Shown piece by piece: positions 15,101 through 30,000 of a stretch of 64,000 nt of DNA. This DNA is from Epinephelus fuscoguttatus (lineage: Eukaryota; Chordata; Actinopteri; Perciformes; Serranidae). The DNA lies in NCBI RefSeq assembly GCF_011397635.1, contig NC_064757.1, positions 28,096,339 to 28,160,338 of the forward strand. Direction: 5' to 3'. The number at the start of each line of letters is the position of its first letter. Within the stretch, counting starts at the first letter, position 1. The notes beneath the pieces are model-generated. The model ran no database searches. It was not told where the DNA came from and worked only from the letters and a program-made list of their open reading frames with translations. Made by a program: the position numbers and the translations under genes.

Positions 15101-18100
15101 ATGACCGTGCCAAAAACCACAACTCCACTTGGCACCTGAAACCCCCTCTTTATCTGCCTGCGTCCCCCCCTGTTCTCACTCCTCTTCTCTCCCACTCACA
15201 CACTCCCTCCTCTCCATACTTCCTTACAGCATTAAAAGAGGCACTTTGTAGATATTTGGGGGTTTTGTGTTGGAGTGTTAAGGTTACACACTTCCTTGTC
15301 ATTTGGTATAACAACAGAAAAACAGCACTCATTTACATGAAAAGAGCAACACGGGGAAGAGGAGAGGAGGGGAGGGGGAGAGAGGAGGAGGGTCTGAGGG
15401 GACGGTTGAGCTTCATGCGGGAAAGGGAACTTGGAGAAAACAGACAACAATGCCGTTATTTACCCACACAAACAACCCTCATCTCTGCTCATCCTGTGAT
15501 AAAAGGTCATGGGTATAAAGCACAAGATGAGGCCTAATTGCTGTGAGGAGTCATGTGGTCAAATGGTACAGAACTAAACCTGGAATAAATATTTTCATGA
15601 TTACATCTTCATTAACAAGAACTTAACTGACGTTTTGATATTGAGAATACACTATGTCTTCTCTTACAAACAAAGTCCCCCTGACATATGACACATAACT
15701 GCTAATTAAACCTTGAAACTCAGTCTGTATACTACATTTTATGACATCTGGATTATGTTCTAACAACTGTTAAGCCGTAACATGAAGCCTCCAGTCTGGC
15801 CAACAGTCTACTGAATGTCTGTGCTGCTGTGTATGACCGAGAGTGGGTCTATTTGCAGCGCGACAAGAAAACATCAAAAGCCTCAAGTTGATCTCAACAC
15901 AAAAACTGAGGCAGGGAGGGAGTTTTCACTACAGTGTCACAGCCTGGGGCAATGCAAGGCACAACGTTAGCCTCAGGAGAATGCATCCCCTTTATCCCCG
16001 AGGAAATGATGTGTTGAAATAAATTAGCAAACAAAACAAGGAAAACTATCAGAGATGCAAAGACAGGCGAGTATCAGCAGTTAATGGATAAAAGAATGAA
16101 TCAGGCAGAGTTCAGAGCATATGAACAATACCTTGTCAAGATGAGGTCTTGTATCTTTCACGAGTTGGAGCTTCTCTGCCAACCTGTCAGAGGAGAGAAA
16201 TGATTTAATACCATAATATTTTTTTCCCAGTTTCATCCAACATTAAGTCACTAATTTCCACTTTAAAAGACTCAAAAGATAACTTTGCTGCGTTTACTAC
16301 CTTGACTAAAGTCAGTCATGTCATATATTTAAAATGATTCCACAGACGTATTTGTCAGCTGCACTAGAATCAGAGTAAGATTTATCACCAAGCATGGAAT
16401 TTGCCTTGTGTTTGGTGCGTACGATATGCAATTAAGAGGAAATAAAATAAAGGCAAAGTACTGCAACTGTCGAGAACATTAATATAGAATAGAAATGAAA
16501 AAATAAAATAAAAATGTGGAACAAAGCTGTTTTAGGATGACAGAGGCATGGCTACCTTTGCACATTATGTCATGGTTGACCATTTCTACTCCATAACTAA
16601 GGACTCTTAAGTCATGACACAATGTGAGGACATAAATAAATAAATACATAGAAATTAAAAAATAGAAAAAAAAAAGAAATATGTTATTAGCTTGCCATCA
16701 CTTTTATGTTGCCTTGTTATTTTCTGTTTGTTACAATCGTGACATTTTTTAGGTGGAGGCTTCAAATAAGCCCACTGGGATTTTTGCTTCTTTCTGCATT
16801 GTATAGTATTTGTTGTCTTTGTCATGTTGTATATTTTATATTGTTCAAAAACACAGAACAGGCAGGATGTATGCAACCAGTGATGAGAATTCATAGGTAG
16901 ATATTGTTTTATTTTTAGGGCAAACAAGCCAAAAAAGTAGGGAATTACTGTTTTAAGCTGCTGTTAAAGTTGTTTCTAGGATAAAGTATTTTACAAAACT
17001 GTACTGAATTAAGTCTTAATCATGATTTCATGACTGTATTTCTGTTTAATTCTGATTTTGTGACATATTGGGATTTTATTTTGCCTGAAACTAATTTTTT
17101 ATTGCTGTCTATTGTGAAAAACTGACTTTTAATGTAATTTAATTTAATGTCATGTCCTTGTTAAATACAGATTATATAAAATAACAATCTGAAGCAACAC
17201 ATGTACTGTGTCTTTACTTCTTCTCCACGTTCTTTCTCTGTTCTGCTGGTCTACACAGTTTTTGTCTTTGTGGTCTTCTAATACCCTTCATGCTGTATCA
17301 GTGCTTAATGACACAACTCTGAATGGACTTGTGAAAACTTTAGAAATGGCAATTAAACCCTACAAAACACCGACCACCACCCCCAAACAAACTACAGCCC
17401 TTGTTCTCCCCATCAGACCTCCTCATCCTCCCCCCTCCTCCCCTGACCTCACAAGGAGGCTAAATGTTGTGTCCAGCAGCTTGAGCTCTGCGTGCTGTTA
17501 GTACCACACAGGCGGAGCGGCGGGGGGCCGCTTCAAACAGCCAGCGTGGGATGGAGGGGAGGAGGGGCCTGGACTCTCAAAGGCAGGGGGAAAGGAGCTA
17601 TCTGTTGGGACAAGGGGGACTCCTCGGGAGCCGGTGGACACACACAGCTCTAATCCTCTGCAGCTGGTCTCAGAGACACTGACCGAGGGCATGTAAGAGA
17701 GCTTTAACACCGCGGCCCGGTTCATTCACATGAAAGGATGAACACTGACTCTATTCATGAGAATGACATTCTGCAGGGGATACAATATGATGACCACCCT
17801 GTGGTGTAACAGGGGCACCCTCAAAAAAAGAGTGTGTTAATTAGAGAGGAACATGATGAGCAATACTATCAAAGACTGTTGGGTACGCAGTTCAGACTGA
17901 TAACAAAGGCCACTGACGCAGTCAAAATAAGTTCTTGATCTTTCACTGCAAGTTCTGAAATAAAACATGACGGGTACTACACGTTATCAGAGTACACACT
18001 GGTATTAGAGCTGAAAATTCTCTGATTCCAGCTTCTTCAATGTGAATAGTTTTTGTTTCTTTACTCCGCTGTGACAGTAAACTGAGTATTCTTTGGGTTG

Positions 18101-21100
18101 TGGACAAAACAAGACATTTGAAGATGTCATTTTGGGTTTCGGGCAACATTTTAGTCATTTTCTGACATTTTACAGACCAAACAACCACTCATAAATCCAG
18201 AAAATTAAGAAGATCCAGAAGATTAATTAACCATGAAAATAATCATTAGTTGCAGCCCTAATTGGTATCAGCATACACAGAATATTAGCCTAGAAGTAAC
18301 AAGACACTGTAGTGATAAAATGCCAACAATACTGAAAGTTCAAGGGAATTTAAGAAGTGTTTCCATTTAATATTTTGCCCACTAGAGATCACTGACAAGT
18401 TCATTTTTCAGCTGTGAAATGTCTTGCTTAGTTAATTTGTTCTCACATTTCTTCTTGTCAAACATTTATGTCATATATATCAGGAAATATTGTTTATCAC
18501 TGTATATTTAAAAAAAATACATTAAAAAAAGAATACCAGGTGCTACACACGTGTAGAGCGTTTGAAACTCTAGAATATTGATACTGGTCTCCGCCTCAAA
18601 CATATCATGATAAATAGGGCTGCATCTAACAATTAATTTCAATATTGATTAATCTGCCAATTGTTTTCTGGATGAATCCTTTTGTAGCTTTCAGAAAATA
18701 GTGAAACATACCGTATGTAACTATGTAATAGCTCCCGTTAGAAGAAGCCAGCAACTCCAAACATACATATTCAAATCCTTGGTGTGTGAATCTATTTGTT
18801 TCTACGTGACCAGATACTTCTTTGATTAAGCACCCACTCCCTTGGACACAGGGTCTTTTTTTTTTTTTCTCAGACTGTTCTTTATGCTTTATCCAACATC
18901 AGACCGATAGTCCAAAAATCCAAAGCGTTTCAGTTTCTTTTCATGTATGACAAAGAAAAGTATCAAATTCTTACATTTAAGAAACATGAAAACAGCAAAT
19001 ATTTGACTTTAGTTCCTAACAAATTACTAAAACACTCATTCAATAATCAAAATAGTTGCCAATTAATTTTCTGTCGATCGACTAATCCATTATAGGGACT
19101 AATTGTGGTGGCTCTAGTTGCAAACATCTGAGGTGACAACTACTTGAGTTGTTCTTTTTTGACCATTTCCTTCCTCTTTCCAGAGAGGAGGGTGGACTTT
19201 ACAGTTGTAAATGTTGTAATTTGTAATATTTCATTAACAAACAGTGTCACCATTTCATCATCTGTCTTCAAAATGTCGCACTCAGTACTTATCTTTGTCA
19301 CAACCAAATTTCAGGGATCCTCAAAAAATTTATATGTTTAAAAATACCGTATTTTTTGTTGTCAGTATTTTTGTTTTCTTAAAAGTAAGTTTCTTGTCTG
19401 TCACATACATTTTTTTTTAATAAACATATTTTGTGTACATGAAAGGGACAAAACCAACTCACTTTGCTCCATCCTTGATATCAAAGGAATGCAGATCCAG
19501 CACTTCAGAGAGATCCACCCTGTGGAAGAAGGTCACTGATTATTAGTTGGCTAAAACTAACATTAGGGGCAACTGAGTGAACTAGCTCAAGCTAAAAAGT
19601 TGTGGGAATGTTTTTCCGATTAACCCCTCACTGCACGCTGTCTTTCATCTGTTCACCTCGCTCTGAACTCTGCGGGGGGGGCAAGCCGGTCTGAAACACA
19701 CCCAAACCTTTGATACACACTGCTTGCTTTAGCCAGATGCTACCTGGGTCCAATAACACCCAACATGCTAAGACAGAGGGCACATATACACACATTTTTG
19801 CACGCTCGCACATTTACACATATGTGACCATGTCGGCCTGAAGACCTGGGGTCAGAGAGCAAAGACTTGTGGGTAACTGGACACCATTGAAGGTTTGGTG
19901 TTTATTCAGGGTGCAGCAGTTTGTGTAGGTATACGTGTGTGTGTTGGGGGTTTCTCCTGAGCAATGTCACGCCTGGACTGCTCCATCTTTGATATAAAGA
20001 TCTGAGCAGGTCAGGAGCAGCACGTGGAGTTCATCTGTTACACTAAACAAAGCCAGGAAGCCAGTGTAAGGCTGGAAAAAGTTCATTTTTTATTCTGAAG
20101 AACTCACCTTGACCTCTGACATTCCAGAATCTTGACAAGCCCATTTATGGACCTGAAGTGACAGGGGAAAAAAGTTAATACTTAGATAATGGACAAATTA
20201 GACCTTGTTCCTTCTAAGCTATCCCCCTACAACTTTGGTCTTTCTGCCCTAACAAGGGAAGCAAAATGTACTGTTGTCCCAAAGTTACATAAGGAGCTCA
20301 AAAATAAGATAACATAGATAAAAAAGCAGAACAGGTAAAAGTATATGAAGCTGACCTGACAGCATCTCGAGTCTGAGCGAGCTCCTCCTCATTCACCAGG
20401 TCCGTTTTGTTGATTATAGTCAGGTCAGCGAGGGCAATCTGCCTGAAAAGACATAAAATACAATGTGTTCATACGGCAAGTGACACAGTTTGCACAAAAT
20501 AAATAACAGAGACAGAAATCCCACAAATTTACGAGTGTACGAGTTAAGTTTGAAATGTACGAGTTTTCGTGGGTGGCAGCGGGCAGTGCATGCCAAACTC
20601 AAATGGGAGCTGAACACTGTTTAGTTTAGAGGTGAAAACACAAACAAAGCCCAAGAATGCAAAGGGTCATGCAACTGGTCTTTCTTCATCAGTGTATTTG
20701 TTCAACAACAACACCACACAGCTGCTGGAAGAGACAAACAGAGAGACGCCCGGGGAGACAGACAGGCGGGTGGCAAGAGTGCGCTCAACGGCATGTTATG
20801 AGCCTTTATGTGGTGAGCAGTTGGTTCAGTCTTAAAGGAATAGTAAATTTTTGCTCTCTTGCCAATGAAACACCACCTCATCTTGTGCTGCTGCCTATCT
20901 TGGCCAGGACTCCCTTGAAACTGAGATTTGTTATCTTAATGGAATCTATGCTTGCTTAATACAGGTTAAATAAAATGAAATCTCTGTACACTACATATAA
21001 AGGTACCACCACCAGCTGGTTACCTTAGCTTAGCATAAAAACCGTAAAAAGGGGGAAACCGCTAACCTGGCTCTGTCCAAAACAAACCTACTACCATTTT

Positions 21101-23952
21101 GGAAGCATGTCATATCATGTTCGAGATTCTAAGTCATCCGCTTCATGGTAATCTTAAGTGCTATATCTTAGGCAACTGGACTTGCTTGGGTTTCTTGAAG
21201 ATGTTTCTCTTTACATCATAACTTAACATGTCATATCATGTTTGTGTAATCCATAATAATAGCAGTGTGGTTTCGCTCTGTAAGAAAGGAAATAGGTGTA
21301 TTTCCCAAACTGTCAAACTATTTATCAAAAAATAAGAAAAGAAAAAGAAAAAATCTGCAAACATACCTGGCTGCTTCATTGACGAGTCCCTCTGCTTTTT
21401 CCTCTGTTAGTTGCTACAGAAAGCAGAAATGGTGGACATAAGTTACACATGCAACCAGAAAATGAAAGAAAATCAAGTGCTTAAAGGAGCAGTGTGTAGG
21501 ATTTAGTGCCATCTAGCAGCAAGGATTGCAGATTGCAACCAGCTGAAGCTTCTCCCATGTACAAAGCGGGAACTCCTGGTTTGGATTCCTTCAGAGTTTA
21601 TTGTTCCGGAGGTTTTGACCAGGAGCTGAATTATCCACAGAGGTCTCTTGCTCTCCAAAACAAATGGACCCGGTGATTCAAACCAGTAAAAACACTGAAT
21701 AAAGCAATTTCACGCTACAAATCAGTGTTTTAATGAGGCCACTGAACTCGTCACAGAGGGGCTGCTAACTGTGTTAGCCACTGCAAAAAGGCCCTGTCTA
21801 GAGCCAGCGTTTGGTTTGTCTGTTCTGGGCTACTTTAAGAGAGTCATAGTTACTCATGGCTTCCCATCTCATGCTTACCCACACACACTATGAGGCGGCT
21901 TCACACATGACTCCGTTAGTGCCCTTTACTCCATCTCTGGAGTTTCTCACATGCGGCCCGCCTCTCAGGTGAATACCCTTGGCACTGAGGGGTTACCACC
22001 CTGTCACAGGTTGCAGGTCTTGCCTAACCAACCTTTATTGGGAAGAACAGAGTAATGGGTATGAGTACCCTACTCAGTATGTTTCCCTTCTAGACCCAAG
22101 GACCGTCAAGACCATTATCACATGCTTGACACACCCTAATGCATGCCAGTGCCCTTGGCTCCCACTTAACTAAGACATCAGGTCCGTTGTATGTCCCCCA
22201 AACGCAGGGTCTGGAGATCAGGCAGATCGCCGTACCCTCCAGGTTGAATCTAGATCCAGAGTCAGGGAACCACAGTTAATTACGCCGTGGGCTGGTGCTA
22301 ACAGACAGGTAGCCCCCTGTCTAGAGTCAGTGTTTGTTTTGTCCGTTCTGGGCTACTTTAGAAACACTGCATCCATGGACGAGGACCCACTCCGTGTATG
22401 TAGATATACCTCATTCTAAGGTAACGAAAACATGACGGTTCTTATTTTTTAGGTGATTATAAATGAAAGAAAAAATATACTTTTTATATTAGATTCCATT
22501 TCTGCCAATATACCCCCCTAATTCCTACACACTGGACCTTTAAAATAGATAAAACTGCTCAGTCTGACTACCATAGATTTCCAACTTTAAGCACATTCTT
22601 GAAAAACCAAAAGTATGAGTGCATGTTTGCGACAGCCACAACAACATGTGACAGATAAATTGGTAAAAGAAAGGCCTGTCTTTCATCTTTGGGAACTAAG
22701 TGACTTTCTCAACACGTGAATCCACAGGAGATCGCTTTTCATTTTCTGCGTGCATCTTGTGCTTACACTGGGGATGCAGGCAGCTTTTTCCAAAACAGTT
22801 TAATATGTAACAACAGACAGAGCAGGAGGTGTTAATCTGGATCATGACCCCTGAGTGTCAAACTGATCTGTCACTGTGTGCATCACCACTACAGCTTCAT
22901 TTCTGAGGGAATGAATGATAAAAAATGTGATTAAAAAACCCAAGAGAAGAGCCAACTGCTTCTTTTCATTCAACGACCTCTGCACCAGGAGACAAAGGCC
23001 CTTCAGAGGGTGTGAGTCCGAGGGCCCGAGTTAACTTGCAATACCTCAGACAGATGGATATTTTATGGGACAGATGAAGAGAGAGGCAGGTGAGTGGATG
23101 TGACAGTCCTATTACAATGGTCACATCTCTGATATCAATTACTCCGTCACTATCAGTTATCCTCTCCTTCCTTCTGTCATTATTCCCTTCATCTTGCCTC
23201 TCTTCAGTGAGAAGACAGAGCAGCACCTATAGGCCATGAAATGTGTCACCTCACTGAGTATGACACCTTCAAATTAGAGGCCATTATCTAGGTGTCACTT
23301 GTCCTGTTCCTTTTATATACCACAGGGAGGGCAGGATGTGTGTGTGCTGCTCTGCGCTGGGAGTTTACGAACAGTTCACAAGTTTAGCAGCTTATTCTGG
23401 ATTCAAAGAGTAGTTTGGGTATTTTTTTCAATCTGGACCACATTTTTGCATGTTTTTGTGTCTAAATGGGAAACAACCGTTTCTGAAATCAGTCTAGTAT
23501 TGAGTGAGAGGGCTGCAGCCAGCAGCTGCGAAACACACTGCAATATAACTACTAGAGACATGTTCACGCTTTCAATTTACGCCCACCTAAAATGTTTATT
23601 TTTGCCACTGACAGACTCAAATTTTTATTCATCTCAGCATTTAACATAACATTTTCTAAAAAAAACAAAACAGTATCTTCTTAGCACATACCTGCAGTCC
23701 ATACTTGGCGTCGATGACTGTGACGATGCCTACAATGAACAAAGTATAAAATTAATTTAAAAAATGAAGTGTTCAGTGACTCAAATGTAGTTCCACAACC
23801 TGTGGGCATGTTTTCCTAAGCTGCCTTTTGGATTATGTCCATTTGTCTGAACCACTTTCTCCAAATTACTTGAAGTACACTTTTGGTCTGCTAGCCTGTC
23901 ACAACAGAGTGGACAGCTGAGTATTTAGTGTGAGGAGCGAGACACCATTCAT

Positions 23953-24002
<50 letters not shown>

Positions 24003-27000
24003 CAGTAAAACAGATAAACAAACAAGAAAATATATCTTAGCCTGTAAACAAAGCAGAGAAAATGTCTCTCTAAAATTGGACAATAGTCGGAGCTGTCACA
24101 GCTTCAAAATTATGACTCTTTAATTATAGCACAAATAAAAAGCACCATCCCTGCTGGCTTAGTAAAAACTATTTGGGCCAATTGTGTCTGACTAATAACA
24201 TTTATTAGACCGAGTGTTAAAATAAAGCATTACAAGTCTTTCAAAATTTAAAAATATAATACTTCCATTTATCAGTTTAGTGTTTTCAAATGGCAGCACC
24301 AAAATGAAGTTAAACCAGTGAGAGCAGCGATGTCTGAGGAGTTATATCTAACACAACTGCACTAACTAAGAGTATTACCACCACCAGTGTCATTTCATAA
24401 TAGACAAAGACACACTGTGTCATTACGAATATCTTACCATCCAAATAGATGTCACTGCCGAGCTCTGCATCGACCCAGAACATGGACGCCACCGCTCCTG
24501 CCAGAGGATATGAACTAGTATGTTAGATTTTACATACATAAATACAAATCCAAAGTTTCAAAATGTCAGGCAGGAAATGTTCTTCACACGTAAATAGAGG
24601 CCATTTTCTTCATTTCCCCCAGTAATTCACTCATTTAACTATATTTTCCATACTGCCTTCAAAAATATAAAGAAAGCCAAGCATAAAAATGCAGTCCCCT
24701 GGCATGTTACATAGAAACTACACTGTCAGACATCAGAGACAATTGATTTAATTCACAAGACTGATGATGATCTGCTTAAAGAGCCAACTTACCCATTGTT
24801 TTTTTGCGTTTCAAGTGCAGTACCTAACCATGTCATACTGCTAATATGTTTAAAACAGCATTTAAATTCACTTAAGGATGCAAGCAATTATTATTATCAC
24901 TATTTATTAATTTGCAGAGATGTGTTTAGTTTCAGAAAATACAGAAACTTGCCTATCACAATTTTCCAAGTGCAAGGTAACATCTTCAAATCACTTAAAA
25001 CGTATGAATATTCATTGTAGAATAATATTAAGCAGAGAAAAGCAGCATATAATCACATTTGAGCATCAGCATATTTTCTGCATTTTCACTTGATATGTGA
25101 CACAGGATTAATGTCCATAATTCAATCATTTCAATATGAAATGAACTGACTTAATTCAACGACAGCCACATCTTAAGTTTTTTGTGGTTAAAGTCATTAT
25201 TGTTATATTTTCAGAAACCCTGTGTGCAGTCTTTCCTGTCCGAGCTCTGTGGAGCAGATAAAACCAATATCAGAAGCTTTCAATTGTTTATCTCCTGCTG
25301 GTACATTTGGTTTGTTTCTATTTTCCTTCGGACGCGGTTATTACAAGACCCTATGTTACCATGCCAGCCACAGCTTGTTCACATAATGCACTTTTGTCAA
25401 ACTGCCAAGCGAGAATAAGAAAGCATTGTAAATATTTGATGGCTGCGTAATGAAAACACTGTTTTTGAGTGGCATGTTTCACATAACTCATCCAACCTCT
25501 TCCTGAATGGAAGAGGAGAATCCCCCCGGGAGCCTTTATGATTGACAGCAGTGCCGGGGCCAATGACAGACCTGTCCGAGTCGATAACGAGCCTGTCTCA
25601 ACCAATGACATGGCAGAGGAGTGAGGACAGCCCCGGTCTGAGCGTGCTCTGTTGGTTCTGTCTGTGAGGCCAAGTGGTGTGTGTCTGCACACGCCGCTAC
25701 CTCCTGACACCTGTCACTTAGCGACACACCCCAATTGTCACAGCGCTTGCCCTGTAATGGCCTAATATTGATTTCCTGATTCAAAGCTGAGAGCTGAACG
25801 GACAGCTAGGTTGTGTTTTTTTTTTTTTTTTTTTTTGCTGCCCTGATGGAAATAGGCTTGTTGGATGCTTCTGTCACAGCAACACAAGTCTGGTCCTCAG
25901 AGTTACAAAATGTTTCCCCTCTGATGTGAGTTTTAGAAGGAAATTCGCTGGCGGACTATATTTAGACTCAGACAGAGGATGAGGCATTGCTTGATTCATA
26001 AGTCATCCCTAAATATTGTGCCAGGAAGCTGTTTTGTTCTGAGCAACATAAAAAAGACACAACAAACTATAGGCAGAGGCAGTCTTAAGTCAAAATGAAT
26101 GTACGTATATACAATAAAGTGCAAAATGGTAATATCATAGTGGACATTCAACAAGTTAACTCAAACATGGCTTATAGCTGCTGGTTGCTCATAGATAATA
26201 TGTCCATATTGTGCCGACTAATTCAATTCAGTCTGATTTATCATCGTTTAGTATCAACACTACTATCTAGTGAGTCCTGGGAACATTTATTAAAAGATAA
26301 CCTACGTATTTTGCAACCTGGAACCTATTTTCCCAGGCTTTTGTCTCTAAGTGACTAATAGGAACAACAATTTTTGTAGCTGGCCCACTATTAAGCAAGA
26401 TCTCTGCAGCCAGTGGCAGCAAAACAAGCTGCCATGTGATCCCTATGGACATTTAAGCACTATCATTTCCCATCCAATAAAAGAGCTTGTTTTTTGCCGC
26501 TGAGAGGCCCAGATCAAATGTGTCTGTCATCATTATGAAAATGATCCCTACAGAGATAGACTTTTTTGATAAAGAGTAAGAGCATTTTTGTTGAACCACA
26601 AACAGCCCCAAGATTTCTACTGCAAAAACCCACCAGACTCCATTTAAATGAACAGCGATTTTATCAGTAAAGGTTAATTTTTGTAAGATTTAGGGTGATT
26701 TAGTGGCGTCACGTGGTGGGGAATGCAGATTGCAACCAGCTGACACTTCTCCTGGTTAGAGGTCTTTCAGTGTTCTTTGTTCAAGAGGTTTTTACCGGGA
26801 GCTGAATAAACCACAGAGTTCTAGGCTACTGTAGAAACATGGAGGTGAATGTGGTGATCTCCATACATGAGGAACTGCTACCTATTCAGACATAAACGGC
26901 TTACTTTAAGGTAACAAATACACAATAAGTCTTATTTTAAGATAATTTTACACTAAGAAAATATACTTAGGTGACTCTAAATTGCCTGTAGGTGTTAATG

Positions 27001-30000
27001 TGAGCAGGAATTGAACACTTGTCTGTTTCTATGTGTCAGCCCTGTGATAATCTAGCGACCTGTCTAGAGTGTACCCCGCCTCTCGTCCAATGACAGCTGG
27101 GGTAGGCTCCAGCCCCCCCACGGCCCCTAACAGGATAAGCCGTTACGGATGATGAATGAATGAATGAATCAATGTATTATATTCCATTTTGGTCAACATA
27201 TCCCCCTAAATCCTTCACACCTGGCCTTTAAAACACACTTAATTTAAGGTCAACAGAAACAAGACAAAACTCAAAAAAATCATCTTGGTTTGCTTCCCAC
27301 TGTTCAAACAATCACCAGTTCTGGATTGGTTTCAATAAGCCCTTCAATCAACCCAGTTAGGTGTGGAAATATGCTGGCTTTACACATGCTAAAATGACTG
27401 TTTATTTAAAAGGAGTCTGGTGGGTTTTGTGCTGGTGATTCCAGGTCTGATTCTGGTTTAGCAAAACAAGGGTTTTACTCTTAAACAAAGAAGTCTGTAG
27501 GGATTCTGTCCATAATGTTGTCAGAAATTTCTGATAACAATTTGAGCCTGTCAGTGGCAAAAACACACATTTAATGGACATAGGAGGGTGCATTTGCCCT
27601 GAGGGGTTACATTGCAGCCTATTATGTGGAATCCAGCCTGCCATGAGAAGTTTAGCTCTCTTTATCACATGTTCAATCTGGTCTGCCCTGTTTTATTACT
27701 CTGCAGTGGTGCTGGTATCTTATAGAAGTTACACAATCATCACATTTCTTGCATAAAATAGATGTTGTTGTTTGCCAGCTGACTCTCAAATGTCTGTGCT
27801 GTGTGTGTGTGTGTGTGTGTATGTGTGTGGGCTCGAAGAACCAGGTCCTCTCTCTGTCTCCAGCCCACACACAACACCCCTCCTAGTGTAACAGCTGGTG
27901 ACTCCATGAGGTTTCAACAGGATACATATCACTGTCTACATGCTCCCTGGGCCAGAACTTGAAAAAACAACAGTCTACTTAACAATCAAATACAGATTTA
28001 TATGACAACTTTGCAAATGTGTGATATACCTGGATCAGCGAGTCCTGTGGTTTCTAACAGGATGTAGTCAAACTTTCCTTTCTTCTCCATCAGGTTCTCG
28101 ATGGCTTTAAGACCGTTGTCCCTGAAAAATTACAGCCGACGATTGAGTTAAAATGGCAGTTATGAAGTATGAATGTATTGACATACATTATATCTCAGAG
28201 AGAATGACCATAAAACAGTTTTACTGTGTGCTTATACCCTCATTAGCACAGCAGTTTACACGTATGTAAAAAGGTGAGGCATTGGCACAACAATTTAAAC
28301 TGAGGGGACGTATTTGAAAGAAAGGCAAAGCAACAAGTTTGACCTTTAAATTTTGTTTTAATTAACATTCCGACACCTAATGGAGTACAGGTACTCTACA
28401 TACTTGACGGAGCAGCAGAGGCAGCCATTTCTCAGCTCCAGCCACTCTTCATAGAGCTCTCCTGCCTGGCTCACCGCAAGGGACTTCTCAAGGGCGCTGC
28501 CTGCAGGCGGAGGATGAGGATGGAAGAGAAATCAGGATAAGATCAGCCGATAAAGACTAAACACTCAACCAGAGATGCTGTATATCTATATTCTGAAAGG
28601 ACCACTTAAACAAGTTAAAAAACAAAACAAACAAACAAAAAATATGGCCAAACCAGCTAAATTCAACATAAATCCAAAGTAATAAGTACTGTGGAAAGGA
28701 TCACGATGTATCACTAATGTGAATCTACTGATCAACTCTTGATAGCATCCTATACCTTAAAATTTCTAGACATTGTGTTTTTAAAACATGGAAATATTTT
28801 TTTGTGTTGAGAACATAAGCCTTCCTGTCTGTGTTCAATTTTTTTTTTTAAATTAAAGGAAGGAAATTATACCATAAAACTCGAAATGTAAGTCGCACTG
28901 GCATATAAGTCACAGTCTGTTTTTTAAGGTCTCAAACAGGGAAAACAAGGTTTTATATTACTATCTGTTAATAAAAACGTTATACAAGTTATTCCTACAC
29001 TGCTTCCCTTTATTTTTAATTTGAAACACATTCAAAACACAATAACCTCTTAAGCAGCTTTGGTTACTTTTCAGATTGCAATTTTCCAAATAACCCCTTC
29101 AGGAAATAAAAATACGGTATAACAACATCTGAGCCATAAAAATGAGTTTAAATTAACATTAAACTTCTTTTGTGTGGGTCAAATTATCTATGTCAGCATT
29201 TACCTTGGTCTATAGGTCGCACCGGTCTATAACCCGCACCCAACTTTTTCGATGAAAAAAAGGGAAAAAAAGTTCAACTTATACACCAAGTTTTACGGTA
29301 ATTTAAGAGAGCTGTTTATTTATTAAACATGTAAAGTGAGAACCAATGTGCGATACAGATGTGTCTCAGTTTCGGAAGTGAAACTATTGAATGGACTCAG
29401 TGCTGAGCTGAAACTGTTTTGCTCTTTCTTGACTTTTAAAAAGGCCTTAAAATGTAAAATGATTATGGATTATAATGTAAAATGATTAAAATGTAAAAGA
29501 AATGAGGATTACAATTTAGAGTAAAATGTATTTCATTATTAATTTATTTATTTACTTCCTCTGGAATTGTTAATATTCTGGGTTATCCTTTGGTTGATGT
29601 AGAATGGCAAAAATAAGCCTGGAGCTTCAGCCTATTCCTTTTTCGGTTCCTGACTGAAAATTTGTGTGCAATAATCTTTGTTTCTCAACATGTATGTAAC
29701 TGAAATAAAAAAAATATTCATTCATTCGAATCAATGCAAATATGGCACTTGTTGCTGTAACAGAGTTTCTCTAACTCTAAGAATACACATTAAAAAACAC
29801 ATTCATGAGCCTCTTTCAGTTCTGGGTAAAGTTTTTGCTCTGCTGCCCTCTTCTGGATAATTGAGGGAACAACACATAATCATAAGACTGGCATCAGGTT
29901 TGTGATACGCACAGTTTAGAACAACTCTGTTTGGTGCAAAAACAGTTAAAACTACTACTCATAGTGATTTCTCTCTGAAGGTTATTATTAGTTTACCTTC

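Larger units (their letters stand above)
26290..27690. mobile_element. Fold-back element with nested insertions
   Basis: The left arm (26290-26660) and right arm (27390-27690) are imperfect inverted copies: CCACCAGACTCCATTTAAAT on the left against TTTATTTAAAAGGAGTCTGG on the right, with further matches around the CATAATGATG/CATAATGTTG blocks. The loop holds the TTAA MITE copy B (26668-27231), which itself holds a SINE-like repeat (26968-27170). The same family recurs at 61395-62160 with its loop in the opposite orientation, and as a single arm at 23406. Confidence 0.6.

Noticed and set aside
15007..15537. 176-codon open frame in a zng1 intron
   Set aside because: It crosses a purine-rich GGAGAGGAGG stretch (15355-15410), has no recognisable domain, no splice context, and lies on the strand opposite zng1.
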